Below the pieces are notes generated by a model. It was not told where the DNA came from and did no database searches. It saw only the letters and a list, made by a program, of their open reading frames with translations. A stretch of 60,433 bases of DNA from the NCBI RefSeq assembly GCF_001655005.1, contig NZ_LXET01000068.1, positions 1-60,433 of the forward strand, given 5' to 3'. Origin of the DNA: Hafnia paralvei ATCC 29927 (GTDB lineage Bacteria > Pseudomonadota > Gammaproteobacteria > Enterobacterales > Enterobacteriaceae). The translations under genes were made by a program, and so were the position numbers. Positions 25,711 to 35,432 of the stretch are shown here, piece by piece. Positions within the stretch are counted from its first letter, which is position 1; each line of letters begins with the position of its first letter.

Positions 25711-28559
25711 TTATCCTTCCCCTTATTATACTTTTCTTCTAGAACACTCGCTTTCTCCATGATGTCATCTTTTATTTTGGCACCGAATAGTGAGTTTTGA
25801 TTATCTATTGCATTATTATACTGTCTATTTTGTGTGCTTTGTTCTGTTTTATGATGATTATCCAGATCGGTATACTGCCCTTTCACCTCATGGGACTGTT
25901 GTTCAATATTATGTTGGGTAGTGGTTTGTTTGGCTTGATTTTCATTAATCATCCCCTGCACCGAATTCCCCACATCGTCTTTAATACCCGCCTGCTGCGT
26001 ACGCGCCTCAATATGTCCGTTGTTACGTGCATAGTCGGCTTGCACGCTCTCGTTTGAACCGCCTTGTGGAATAGCGGCCATATCACCGCCAATACTTCCT
26101 TTGCCGGTAGTGTAATCCGCGTCCACCTTCGGCGTGACCTGCGCACGCACAAATTCACGCGCCAGTCCCTCACGTTTCGCGGCCACATCCGGTGAACCCG
26201 CATCGGTCAGCAGGTTATCGGCCTCCTGCGGCGCACGTTCACGCACAAAGTTGGCAAACTGCTGGGTCAGATTTTGGCTCATCTGCCCACTCATTGACTC
26301 GGTGCGTGAGGCCATTTCGGCATACTCATGGCTGCGGGTGTTGGCATTGGTATACTGGTCGTAGCTGTTTTTCGCCGTACTGAGTGAGGCGGCAAGCTGA
26401 TCGGTGCGTGAAGACGCATTATTGTCGGTTAGGCTTCCCGACTGGCTGGTACGATGACTGGTCAGATAATCACTGCTTTCTTTAAAGTCTTTTGCGGCCT
26501 GCGCGCTGGTATCGTGGCGGCTGTCATTGGTTTGACGATGCCCCTCAGTCACGCTATCTGATGAACCGTTACCTTTTGAACCACCAATGCTAACCTTTCC
26601 TCCCCCGTGAGCGCTAATGCCAGTGGCCCATGAACCCAATTTGGTCGCGAGCATATCCCCAGAGTCGTATTTTACTCCGCCATAAAGCTCACCAGAGACA
26701 GTCCCACGAGACGTCTTATCCATCAGATTCTGGAACGACTCTTCATTGCTGATATTGTTGGCTTTGGCGTTGCTGGTCACCGCATTCCACATTTTGCTGC
26801 GCATCATCGACTCTTGCGAGTTCTGCGCATTGTCAGCCCCGCTCACCATCGAGGCGCTGTTACCCCGATTACTGGCAAACTGGCTCAGTGAGTTCCAAGC
26901 ACTGGTGACGCTGCTGTTGTAGCCGTGCATCGCCGTTTGTGCCTGCGACTCCGATTCTCGGGCCATTTGCTGTTGGGCGCTGGCCACCGAACGGGTGATC
27001 ATGATGTCCACCGGCGTTTTCGACGTGCTGCCGCTCGAATCCACCACATGGCCACCATCGCGCGTCTGTGTGGAACTGGCTCCGTTAGCCAACTGCTGCG
27101 TCATCTGGCCAAACGACGTTGAACTGTTGGTATTCCAGCTGTAGCCGTTCACGTTATGGGTTTGCATATTGGCATAGGAATAATTGCCGTCCACCGCACT
27201 AGAGGACGCCGCCGATGTTGAACTGAGCGACGCTGAACCGAGCGAGGAACTGATGCTGGAGAACACCTGGCCTAACCCCATCACCATCTTCCATGACAAG
27301 AAGGGGATCATCATCGAGATATAGCCCGCTGTGGTCGCAATATCGGAATACTTCACCTGCACCCGTGAGAGTTCGGATAACACCACCGGAACGCCGTTTT
27401 GCTTGGCGTAATAGGTCATGGCGTTATTGAGCACCGCATACAGCAGTGGCCAGGTTTGCAGCCACATAAAAGTGAACACATACCCTTTCACCACCGGCAT
27501 CGTCACCGCGTTGAACATCCCAGCCAACACCATTATCGGGAACAACCCAATCAAAATACCCATCAACACCGTCTGCATAATCGGCAGTGACCTCAAGGCC
27601 ACTTGCCCCACCGAGGCGTGGGCAAGACGCTGTTTTTCAAGCGAGGAGGTCGTGGCGATATTGAGCAGGCTTGAGGTATCCCCATTACGTGAGGCGTAGC
27701 TCATCACGCCCCCACGCAGCGCATTCAAGGTCACATTCTGGCGGATAATTTGGCTAGCACTTTGCCCTGAGTTATAGAAATATCCGTAGCTATCGCCCAC
27801 CAGTTGGCTGAGCAATACGTCAGAATTGGGTTTCCCTCCAAACAGTTGGCGTGCGTAGTAATGCCATGTTTTTCCCCCGGTCGTGGTATCGAGCGCCAGC
27901 TTGTTTTTGAGCTCCACCGACGCTTCGGCGCAGGTTTTGAAGTTATTCAGTTGGTCGAATACGCCGCGAAGCGGACTGGGCTTTGAGAAAATCAACGTGT
28001 AGGGGTCAGCTGAATTCATCAGGTCTTCAAAGCTGTATTTCCGATTGAGGAAAATATCCCCCATCACGCAGTTCTGTACATAGTCAGAAAAGAGCGTCGT
28101 AATTTCCGGATTTTGCGAGAGGAAATCGGTGCTTTGCGCGACCAGATTTGCACCAAATAACATCCCCGTCTTACTGTAGGTGACGCTATCCGGCTGTGAA
28201 AACACCATCTCATAGCTTTGTACCAACGCATTCCCGATACGTGTGGTCAGCGACGCCGGTAGCGCCAGCCCCACAGGGACATTATCGACCTGATAGACTT
28301 TGGTCACATCGCTGTTATCAATGATTTGCACGGGGGAACGGATAACAACCAGCATGGAGACAAAGACCAGCACGAAGCTCCATCCCAACAAATCCATGAC
28401 ATTGTGCTTTCGTATCCAGTTGAATGACACAATCAGGACTGAAAATAGGATGGCCATACGCTCAATGGTTTTCCATGTATCGGTGCCCATAAATGCGGCG
28501 ATAGCATTGAAGGTGCCGCGTAGCCACTCGCCGCCGGCGATGGTATATATCTCAAGCAT
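25707..28559 (-). CDS. traG: TraG pilus assembly and mating-pair stabilisation protein
   Basis: 950 aa (F 938). The membrane-spanning N-terminal half works in pilus assembly: VYTIAGGEWLR-like start, VQIIDNSD, QPDSVTYSKTGMLFGA and YVFTFMWLQTWPLLYAV. The large, periplasmic/coiled C-terminal half (DNNASSRTDQLAASLSTAK, HEYAEMASRTESMSGQM) acts in mating-pair stabilisation and exclusion recognition. The ATG at 28559 overlaps the traH stop as TGATG. Confidence 0.97.
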   Translation of the reverse strand: MLEIYTIAGGEWLRGTFNAIAAFMGTDTWKTIERMAILFSVLIVSFNWIRKHNVMDLLGWSFVLVFVSMLVVIRSPVQIIDNSDVTKVYQVDNVPVGLALPASLTTRIGNALVQSYEMVFSQPDSVTYSKTGMLFGANLVAQSTDFLSQNPEITTLFSDYVQNCVMGDIFLNRKYSFEDLMNSADPYTLIFSKPSPLRGVFDQLNNFKTCAEASVELKNKLALDTTTGGKTWHYYARQLFGGKPNSDVLLSQLVGDSYGYFYNSGQSASQIIRQNVTLNALRGGVMSYASRNGDTSSLLNIATTSSLEKQRLAHASVGQVALRSLPIMQTVLMGILIGLFPIMVLAGMFNAVTMPVVKGYVFTFMWLQTWPLLYAVLNNAMTYYAKQNGVPVVLSELSRVQVKYSDIATTAGYISMMIPFLSWKMVMGLGQVFSSISSSLGSASLSSTSAASSSAVDGNYSYANMQTHNVNGYSWNTNSSTSFGQMTQQLANGASSTQTRDGGHVVDSSGSTSKTPVDIMITRSVASAQQQMARESESQAQTAMHGYNSSVTSAWNSLSQFASNRGNSASMVSGADNAQNSQESMMRSKMWNAVTSNAKANNISNEESFQNLMDKTSRGTVSGELYGGVKYDSGDMLATKLGSWATGISAHGGGKVSIGGSKGNGSSDSVTEGHRQTNDSRHDTSAQAAKDFKESSDYLTSHRTSQSGSLTDNNASSRTDQLAASLSTAKNSYDQYTNANTRSHEYAEMASRTESMSGQMSQNLTQQFANFVRERAPQEADNLLTDAGSPDVAAKREGLAREFVRAQVTPKVDADYTTGKGSIGGDMAAIPQGGSNESVQADYARNNGHIEARTQQAGIKDDVGNSVQGMINENQAKQTTTQHNIEQQSHEVKGQYTDLDNHHKTEQSTQNRQYNNAIDNQNSLFGAKIKDDIMEKASVLEEKYNKGKDK

Positions 28560-29929
28560 CACTGCACCCCGCTAAAATGATAGTTGTTTTGATAGCGTGT
28601 CATCATGCGTGCCGACACCTGCTGGCGCATGTAGCTCATCTGGCGGTCGACAACCAGCAATGCATCCTGCTGCACCTGAACACGCGCCTGAAACGCCGCG
28701 ATTTGCTGGGTGGCTTGATTAAGGTTTTCCATCACCACGTTCATCGAGGCTTCGGGATAGTTACCAACAGAGAGCGTGGCGCGCGCCTGCTGAATCAGCT
28801 CCTGAATGTATTGGAGCAGGATGTCGTAGCCGATATAGTCCGTCAGCTGATAAACCAGACTGTTGGAGATACCCAACATCTGGGGGTCTACCAGATATTT
28901 GAAGACCGGAATGGAGGTACTGGAGATAAATCCTTTTTCCTGCTCGGTCATGGCCGTATCCGTTATTGCCTTGTTCTGGATACTGGTGAGCAGAGTAGAG
29001 ATTTGAGCCTTTAGCGCCTTATCTTTGCTAATGGTCACGTTGGTGTTTGAGACCACCTTCAGACACTTATCCGCATCATTACAGTGATAGATTTGTGCGG
29101 TGCCGCCGTCCATCATCGCCTTCACCAAGTCACGGTCGGTCGTTCTGGCCGGGAGCGGCGTAATCTCCCCGTTAGCCCCAAATACCAGTGAGCCGGTCAG
29201 GGTCATGATGAATTCTTTGAGCTCTTTGTTGCCATCAAATAGGCGGTTTTTAGACAAGGCATTCCACATCAGATTGATGTTTTTCATCACCCGCTCTTTA
29301 TCTTTAGCCCCTGCCTTATCCTGCACACTGTCGAGTTTGCCCCCGACCGTACAACCCTGACGCGACGCGGCCCAGTCGGAGAAAATATTGCTCTCACCTG
29401 ATATATCCTGACAGACCTTCTGCTGCGAGACCTGAGTTCGCGGAAAGAGCCCGCCCACAATACCCTGCGCGGCCTGACAAGAGCTGAGATTGGTACTGTT
29501 GATGTCGGTTGCCAGCTTCTGCAGAAAGTCTTTGGCCTGTTTGATTTCCGGTACCGTGGTTTGCAGCGCCAAATCAAAGAAATAGCCTGCTGCATTAGAC
29601 ATGATTTGTTTCGCAAAGCGCTGCAGCTGTTCGCCGTTGATAAAGCTGAAGGCCCCCAAGTAGGCATCGATACCCCCACACCCCGCGTTGATGTCGGGCA
29701 ACGTCATGGAGACCAGCTGGATTTGCTTAACCTGCGTGCGCGCATAGATAGAGCCGCCCGACGCATAGCCCGCCGCCTGTCCCTGCCACACCTGCGGCTG
29801 ACTGGTATTGGAGGCAAATCCCAGCTTGTTAAAGAAGTTATTCATATCGCTGTTAACGTCAGCTGACGCGGTACTCGACAGTCCGATGAGAACGCCGAGT
29901 AACAATGAAAGTGGTTTAACGATTTTCAT
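28559..29929 (-). CDS. traH: TraH pilus assembly protein
   Basis: 456 aa (F 458). A signal peptide ends at ASA before DVNSDMNNFFNKLGFASNT. The rest follows F TraH closely (ARTQVKQIQLVSMTLPDINA, SSCQAAQGIVGGLFPRTQVS). It is a periplasmic/outer-membrane component needed for pilus extension. Two starts are possible: ATG 29929, chosen for a GGGGGAG site and a normal signal peptide, and ATG 29962, which overlaps the preceding stop as ATGA. Confidence 0.96.
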   Translation of the reverse strand: MKIVKPLSLLLGVLIGLSSTASADVNSDMNNFFNKLGFASNTSQPQVWQGQAAGYASGGSIYARTQVKQIQLVSMTLPDINAGCGGIDAYLGAFSFINGEQLQRFAKQIMSNAAGYFFDLALQTTVPEIKQAKDFLQKLATDINSTNLSSCQAAQGIVGGLFPRTQVSQQKVCQDISGESNIFSDWAASRQGCTVGGKLDSVQDKAGAKDKERVMKNINLMWNALSKNRLFDGNKELKEFIMTLTGSLVFGANGEITPLPARTTDRDLVKAMMDGGTAQIYHCNDADKCLKVVSNTNVTISKDKALKAQISTLLTSIQNKAITDTAMTEQEKGFISSTSIPVFKYLVDPQMLGISNSLVYQLTDYIGYDILLQYIQELIQQARATLSVGNYPEASMNVVMENLNQATQQIAAFQARVQVQQDALLVVDRQMSYMRQQVSARMMTRYQNNYHFSGVQ

Positions 29930-29958
29930 GACTCCCCCACGTTTTCTGTATTTTATCT

Positions 29959-30564
29959 TCATACTTCGGCCCTTATTGATGAATGCGGAGGGTTATGTTC
30001 CTTATGCAGCGCGGATAAAAACGCACGTATCATCCTTTGAAGTTCCTGACTGTCACGACTTCTCAGCAGCGGGATACCTGCCTGACGCAATACCTCTTCC
30101 AGCAAAATATCGCGGCGTTGCCGGCGCATCTTTAGGTGTGAAGCATCATCCAGTTCCACCGCTGCGACTACCTTGAATGACTGTCTATCCACAATCACCA
30201 CATCGCAATGCCACTGCGCTGCCATATGAAATAGCTTCCACCACGTTCGGCCACGACTTCGCACACGGGGTGATATTTCAACGATGTCGGCTACCCTGAC
30301 CTGTGGGCACAAGTACCATCGCCTCATATCCACCATCCGGAATAGCCCCCGTATAAAGTGAATTTCACGGTCAGTCATCAGTTGTTCTTGGCGAACCCAA
30401 AACGCCCCGCGAGCCATGAGATGCTCAACGTCTCCCAATTTAACGCCTGCGGCGGTTAGCTTGCGGATGAGCGGGGGCGGTGGACGTCTCGCCTTCAAAA
30501 CACAGGAAAAGAGGATCACGAGGACAATCAGCGAGAAAACGAACAACATTAGGCTCACGCTCAC
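29959..30564 (-). CDS. Membrane-anchored DUF2726 nuclease-like protein
   Basis: 201 aa, not part of the F operon. One N-terminal membrane segment (residues 4-22) is followed by a cytoplasmic DUF2726 domain, a PD-(D/E)XK-like fold: LMTDREIHFIRGL, CPQVRVADIVEI, CDVVIVDRQSFKVVAAVELD and RDILLEEVLRQAGIPLLR. The GTG start overlaps the trbB stop as GTGA, and the stop overlaps the long form of traH, so it is fully embedded in the tra operon and co-expressed. Whether it cuts DNA is unknown. Confidence 0.8.
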   Translation of the reverse strand: MSVSLMLFVFSLIVLVILFSCVLKARRPPPPLIRKLTAAGVKLGDVEHLMARGAFWVRQEQLMTDREIHFIRGLFRMVDMRRWYLCPQVRVADIVEISPRVRSRGRTWWKLFHMAAQWHCDVVIVDRQSFKVVAAVELDDASHLKMRRQRRDILLEEVLRQAGIPLLRSRDSQELQRMIRAFLSALHKEHNPPHSSIRAEV

Positions 30565-31130
30565 TTTGCCTCCTGAATCACATTGCCAACTTTTGTCGAT
30601 GCATCTTGGAGTACCGTATCCAGACGGTTCAAAAATCCCCGCTCATCGCTGGCGCCCTGCATAATCGGCCACGCATCCAACGTGTTCACATTGACTAAAA
30701 ACGTGGTGGGGGTCGCAATGGGCATGGGGGCTGGGAAAAAGGTTTGCATCACCTCAGCCGGCGCGGGCAACGCATCGGGATAAGCCTGATCCCCCTGCCC
30801 GTCAATCGTGTAAGGAAACACAGACAGCCCGATATTCGCCCCCAACTGCTTGAGCAATGGATCAAACTGGTGGCAATACGGACAGTGGCCTTGCATAAAC
30901 AACACCACTTTCCATTGAGACAGATCTACCCGCTGGCCTGTACTTAATGTGAACCACCGGGCAGCAGGCACGGTCTTTGGCGGTGTGCTTAACACAGGAC
31001 CGGGTGCCGCTAATGCCGCAATACCCTGTGGGTTATACAGCGCAGCCACTTCATCTCGTACCGAGGCGTGCGCCGTGCCCAGCCCCATCATCAGTACATA
31101 CGCGAGCTTAATCATGCGATTGGGTTTCAT
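30561..31130 (-). CDS. trbB: TrbB thioredoxin-like disulfide isomerase
   Basis: 189-aa periplasmic protein: signal peptide (MIKLAYVLMMGLGTAHA) and a DsbC-like thioredoxin fold with the active-site motif HCPYCHQFDP. In F, TrbB helps fold disulfide-rich Tra proteins such as TraN, TraU and TraH. The gene overlaps traQ by 23 bp, a usual arrangement in F plasmids. Confidence 0.94.
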   Translation of the reverse strand: MKPNRMIKLAYVLMMGLGTAHASVRDEVAALYNPQGIAALAAPGPVLSTPPKTVPAARWFTLSTGQRVDLSQWKVVLFMQGHCPYCHQFDPLLKQLGANIGLSVFPYTIDGQGDQAYPDALPAPAEVMQTFFPAPMPIATPTTFLVNVNTLDAWPIMQGASDERGFLNRLDTVLQDASTKVGNVIQEAK

Positions 31131-31344
31131 CTTTTGAACACTCCTCTTTGTCTATTTCAACCAGCAGCCTATTTAGGATTTTGTATCCGCCGACTATCAC
31201 CATCACCACACCCACCACTTCACCCAGCTGTATCGCCATGTCAGGCTGCTTACGCACAAGTCGGGCAAAGATATGAAACCAGACACCCACCGCCACAACC
31301 CACATGCCGGTGACATCAAATTCCGGTAAGCGAAATTTACGCAT
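31108..31344 (-). CDS. traQ: TraQ pilin chaperone
   Basis: 78-aa inner-membrane protein (F 94 aa). LPEFDVTGMWVVAVGVWFHI aligns with the F TraQ N terminus, followed by a second membrane segment; the hydrophilic C-terminal tail is shorter than in F. It inserts and stabilises propilin TraA in the inner membrane. A good ribosome-binding site (AGGAG) precedes the ATG. Confidence 0.92.
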   Translation of the reverse strand: MRKFRLPEFDVTGMWVVAVGVWFHIFARLVRKQPDMAIQLGEVVGVVMVIVGGYKILNRLLVEIDKEECSKDETQSHD

Positions 31345-31356
31345 GCTGCGCTCCTG

Positions 31357-32106
31357 TCAAAAATTCGGTTTAAAATCGGTGGAAACATTCAAGAATTGCT
31401 TCGCCAAATCGTCCTGACTGATAAACCCGTAGGACAAGGGCTTCACGCTGCCGCGTTTAGGGTCAACCAGCATCATGGCGGGGAAATATTTGATGCCCAT
31501 CTGCTCCGCCTGCCCTTGGTTATAACGACTGTCGGCCAATAGCGGGCTAATCACGCCGTCGACGGTGACGGGAATAACGCTCAGTTTGTAGGTATCGCGG
31601 AAGTTTTTAATCACCTGTGCCAGTTGGCCATCGATAGGCTCTTTCCCCCGATAAAAGAACATCACGCCGTAATGCTGACTGAGCGTTTCAATCGCTTTAC
31701 GTTGCTCGGCGTAATCGGCAGACAGTTGATTTTTAACGGTGCCGTTGTAATGGCTGTATTGCAGGTTGTAATCGAGTTCTGGATGTTCAAGCATGGCTTT
31801 TTTCGCACTCATCGAAAATAAACCTGCCTGCTGCGTCCAATAATTTTGCATTTGAAAATACTTCACAAAATTCGGCACGCTCGGATACATAATGGCTTCG
31901 GCCCTTGCGCGTTTTGTTTGCTCCTGCAGCGTGGCCAATTTCTCCATAATATCCATCGGCGGTGAGGGCGCGGGGGATATCGTTTTTTCTTCTGGGGGTA
32001 ATTCTTTAATCGGGTCGTTATACCACTGCCATCCTGCGTCATTGGCAAATACCACGCAGGAAGAAAGCAGCATAACCATCATGAATAAGGGTGCACGAAT
32101 AGGCAT
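31357..32106 (-). CDS. traF: TraF pilus assembly protein
   Basis: 249 aa (F 247) from the ATG at 32106; the 31 residues of longer frame upstream are not protein-like. Signal peptide, then WQWYNDPIKE, NYWTQQAGLFSMSAKKAMLE and a C-terminal thioredoxin-like fold without the CxxC pair (GVMFFYRGKEPIDGQLAQV, GIKYFPAMMLVDP). Periplasmic component of the F T4SS. A 120-bp gap separates it from traN, where F has trbE, absent here. Confidence 0.95.
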   Translation of the reverse strand: MPIRAPLFMMVMLLSSCVVFANDAGWQWYNDPIKELPPEEKTISPAPSPPMDIMEKLATLQEQTKRARAEAIMYPSVPNFVKYFQMQNYWTQQAGLFSMSAKKAMLEHPELDYNLQYSHYNGTVKNQLSADYAEQRKAIETLSQHYGVMFFYRGKEPIDGQLAQVIKNFRDTYKLSVIPVTVDGVISPLLADSRYNQGQAEQMGIKYFPAMMLVDPKRGSVKPLSYGFISQDDLAKQFLNVSTDFKPNF

Positions 32107-32226
32107 GGCGATATTCCACTCAATAAAATTAGAAAGACTGACGCACTGCGTTTGTCCAATTGCCGTAGGATGAATAATGAATGATTCATCCCACGCCAAT
32201 TCGAGTTTGAAATAATGACGGTTTGA

Positions 32227-34077
32227 TTACGGTTTGAGCTGGTTGTTTATTTGCTCTTTCACTTTATTGAGCAACGCATCATTGGTGGGGACTTTTTGGT
32301 TATTCATTAAATCATCGAAGAAATTACTGAAGTCCAACTTATCAAAATTAATGCGCTGCAATTCTTCCACGGTAATACCCCGACAGTCAGGGCTTTTGGC
32401 TTTGCCAAATCCAATCCCTAATTGCCACGCTCGGCCTTGTTGCTGGACAATTTGCGCCAGTTTGGAATCAAACTGACAATAGCTGCGCTTCTTCTCCAAA
32501 CAAATACCCAGCACTTTTTTCGAACAGAACTCACCAATACTGACCGTGAGCTTCTTCTCTTTGGCTTTGCCTAAAGCTTTTTCCTCGCTGCTGCAGCTGG
32601 CCAACCCAATATCGTTACCCCAACCTGAGTCTTTGCAGCAGTTGCTAAACCCGACCGCGAACTTCTTGCAGTACTTGGCCTTGCCGGTGAATGCTCTGAC
32701 ATCGATTCCATTGAGTGCTGCGACATCTTTACCCGCAGCAGCGACGGCAGCTAATTGCGACACGGCATGGGCAAAGTCATTATTTTTCCCGTTTTGGGCT
32801 TTGTCACATTCCCCGTCGAGGCAAAAGACATCCCCGCCGCAGATCATCACTTTCCCCGAGGTTTTGGTTTCACAGGAATAGGTCGCATTTTCATGCAGGC
32901 ACGTCCCTTCTTCAGACTTAAAAGCACACTGTCGCGTAGCGAGCGTACAGGCGGGATTTTCCATATAAGCCTTACAGGTTCCTGCATCGGCAGACTGCGT
33001 CATATAGGTATCTTTATAGGCCCAACACTGCTGGTATATCGTGTAAGGCTTACCTTCTACATAGATGGTTTTATTTCCACCGGCTTCGATACATTCTGTT
33101 TTTTGGATTGCGCCTTCTGCTTTACTGAAGGGGCAATTTTCTACCCATTTTATGCTTGGGTTCCATTTACGTGTTTGGACTCGAAGCGTGACTTTTAAGA
33201 CGAGCTTCGCCTTTCCCCCTGTTAAATACCCATAGATATAGTTATCGACGGTACCCACACACCCACCATTCCCCGAGCAACTTGTTCCCTGAACAACCTG
33301 TCCTTTGCTAACTTTTACCCCTACGGCATTCAAGGGATAATCACCGTTTCGGTTAATATTAAAGCTGGTATTCAGAACATTGACTTTAGAGTTCATAAAG
33401 GACAAACCCGACTGTATCCATACGCCTAATTTAGCCTGCACAATACTGCCGGTATCAGGCAGTGAAAAACGAAATACAATCTGCTTGCCGTTGCGCGAAT
33501 AGGTGGGGGATATCTCATAGTATTTATTCTCCCAATCCTCCGTCCAATCCCCCACTATCGTTGCTGTTCGCGTGCAATACTGCTCAACTTTTAAATCTCG
33601 TTCACAGGTATAATTGGTATATTCAGTACGATTAACTTCCTGTGCCTGACATTGGCCATCGGTGTTCCCAACGATTTTGTCGGCATTCGCCTCGGTGTCT
33701 TTACCGGCGGTAATAAACGGGGCGTCTGGCGAAATCGGCTCTTTCGGGTTATTTAATACCGAGTCATTGACCGCGTTACCGACCTCGCTATTTGCCCAAT
33801 TATTGACACCATCACTGGTCAGCCCCTTATCGCCGCCAGCCGAAACACCGCCGTAATATTTCGACTCGTTAGGATTGGCACTGTAGTTGGGCAATTCACT
33901 CTCAGGCTTAAAGTTTTTCAGGGTACTTTCGCCTTGGCCTTTGATTTGCTTAGCGAAGTCCGAACCGGCTTTGTAGTCACTGTTGGCATCGGCGAAGGCG
34001 TATTTTGCAAAGGCTAAAAAGACAGCCAGCAAAACGAGATGAAAGATAGCCCAGTGAAAGAGGATTCTTTTAGCCAT
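32227..34077 (-). CDS. traN: TraN mating-pair stabilisation adhesin
   Basis: 616-aa outer-membrane protein with signal peptide and more than 20 cysteines (F 602 aa). The N terminus (DANSDYKAGSDFAKQIKGQG) and the C-terminal cysteine-rich part are conserved. The central region, about residues 160-330, is the tip that contacts recipient outer-membrane porins and differs between TraN specificity groups. Here it has QIVFRFSLPDTGSIVQAKLG and a GTSCSGNGGCVGT loop. The receptor cannot be assigned by eye. Its start overlaps the trbC stop by 8 bp. Confidence 0.96.
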   Translation of the reverse strand: MAKRILFHWAIFHLVLLAVFLAFAKYAFADANSDYKAGSDFAKQIKGQGESTLKNFKPESELPNYSANPNESKYYGGVSAGGDKGLTSDGVNNWANSEVGNAVNDSVLNNPKEPISPDAPFITAGKDTEANADKIVGNTDGQCQAQEVNRTEYTNYTCERDLKVEQYCTRTATIVGDWTEDWENKYYEISPTYSRNGKQIVFRFSLPDTGSIVQAKLGVWIQSGLSFMNSKVNVLNTSFNINRNGDYPLNAVGVKVSKGQVVQGTSCSGNGGCVGTVDNYIYGYLTGGKAKLVLKVTLRVQTRKWNPSIKWVENCPFSKAEGAIQKTECIEAGGNKTIYVEGKPYTIYQQCWAYKDTYMTQSADAGTCKAYMENPACTLATRQCAFKSEEGTCLHENATYSCETKTSGKVMICGGDVFCLDGECDKAQNGKNNDFAHAVSQLAAVAAAGKDVAALNGIDVRAFTGKAKYCKKFAVGFSNCCKDSGWGNDIGLASCSSEEKALGKAKEKKLTVSIGEFCSKKVLGICLEKKRSYCQFDSKLAQIVQQQGRAWQLGIGFGKAKSPDCRGITVEELQRINFDKLDFSNFFDDLMNNQKVPTNDALLNKVKEQINNQLKP

Positions 34078-34738
34078 GCTGGCCTCCTCGGTCTAACAGC
34101 TGCTGCGCCACATCGCTGCAATCACCTTGGCTGACCATCTTCTGTAGGGCCTGCTCCAGCTTCAGATTGCCTCTGATGACATCAAAACCTTTGTCACAAC
34201 GCACAACCAGCGCCGGTACACTGTTGATGCCGTATTGGCTGTAGAGCGTGGGGTCTATTTGAACGCCCTCCGTTGCACCGTTTTGTACCAGCTGTGACAC
34301 AGCGTCTACGGTTTGCTTCATGTCGTTATTGACCAATCCGCGCAGCGTCGCCGGTATTGCGTAGCGTCGGGTTTCAGCCAACATACGCTGTAGCCCCTCT
34401 TCGGGAATGGAGAACGAGACAAAGTAAATGGCACCCGTATTAGGCTTATTCTGGCCAGCCTGCTGTTGTTGCTGGGCCAGTTTATGAATAAAGCTGCGGT
34501 CTTGGGCATTCAGCGAGTTATTTTGCATCTGTTGCTTCAGCCAGTTTTCCATCTCCGGCTGTGGTTTCTTTCTCAGCTGTTCGCTGATGTTTTCCTGCTG
34601 CTTAAGCCATTCTCTGTCCGTTGTTATTTGCTGCTGCAGGCGAGTATTTATTTGGCGCGTATTTAACTGGCTGTCAGCATTGGGTGATGCGAATACCGGC
34701 AAACATAGCCCCATCATAATTATTGCGATTAATTTCAT
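34070..34738 (-). CDS. trbC: TrbC pilus assembly protein
   Basis: 222 aa (F 212) from the ATG at 34738, with GAGG upstream and a signal peptide MKLIAIIMMGLCLPVFA. The open frame extends 80 further residues that do not look like protein. The F-type TrbC core is seen in IYFVSFSIPEEGLQRMLAET, PATLRGLVNND and QYGINSVPALVV, a thioredoxin-like periplasmic fold. It works with TraW and TraU in pilus retraction and assembly. Confidence 0.94.
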   Translation of the reverse strand: MKLIAIIMMGLCLPVFASPNADSQLNTRQINTRLQQQITTDREWLKQQENISEQLRKKPQPEMENWLKQQMQNNSLNAQDRSFIHKLAQQQQQAGQNKPNTGAIYFVSFSIPEEGLQRMLAETRRYAIPATLRGLVNNDMKQTVDAVSQLVQNGATEGVQIDPTLYSQYGINSVPALVVRCDKGFDVIRGNLKLEQALQKMVSQGDCSDVAQQLLDRGGQHG

Positions 34739-34776
34739 TGTAACCTCACGACCGATAAATAATGATGCACTGGCCT

Positions 34777-35373
34777 CTATAAATGGACCAGCCCAGCACG
34801 TAAACTCAACAAGGTGAAAATGACTAATCCTGAGAAGGAAAAAAACAACCCCTTTCCTTCCATAAATAAAGAAGTTGAAAAAAACACAAAATAGCCTACG
34901 CCATACACAATAATTGGAGAGTAATGAAAGAATATAAATACTTGGGCAATACATAGAATTATCGCTATCCCCGCACAAAGAAAAAGCGCACTTTCTTTCC
35001 AGTCAGGCCAAATATTATCATTCAGAGTAATGATACAGCCCTCATATTTGTATTGCGTGACAAGTTTTAAAAATCGATGGATATCTTTAAGACTCTCTAT
35101 TAAGGGCTGTATTTCTTCTGCCAGTACGGAATCGGCCCCCTCTTCACGTACGATTCTAAATTTCTCGTTCCGCAGCAGGCCAATAAAAGCGTCTATCTGC
35201 CCGGGTGTGGGGTAGTGTTGATGGCTTAACATCCATCGCACATCAGCCAGTTCACACTGCACCACTTCGCTCTCGCAAAGATGAGCCAACGGTTTAGAAC
35301 TGAGGGTATTGAAAATACTATTGAGTGTATCCTTCACATAGAAGAAATCATTTACTGTCGTATCGTCCTGCAT
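34777..35373 (-). CDS. Unknown membrane protein in the traU-trbC insertion (198 aa)
   Basis: 198 aa with an AAGGAG site seven bases before the ATG. Residues 1-125 are soluble and mostly helical. Three or four membrane segments follow from about residue 128 to the C terminus. It shares with the 179-aa protein at 36132-36671 the layout and a short central match (HYPTPGQIDAFIGLL against RYSPTPADIRHLSALL), so the two may be distant paralogues. Neither occurs in F. The function is unknown; a role in exclusion or host interference is only a guess. Confidence 0.6.
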   Translation of the reverse strand: MQDDTTVNDFFYVKDTLNSIFNTLSSKPLAHLCESEVVQCELADVRWMLSHQHYPTPGQIDAFIGLLRNEKFRIVREEGADSVLAEEIQPLIESLKDIHRFLKLVTQYKYEGCIITLNDNIWPDWKESALFLCAGIAIILCIAQVFIFFHYSPIIVYGVGYFVFFSTSLFMEGKGLFFSFSGLVIFTLLSLRAGLVHL

Positions 35374-35432
35374 GTAACATCTCCTTCCAAGGTATTCATC
35401 AATGGCTGAGGCTCGTTCAGGGAGCGTGCGAA

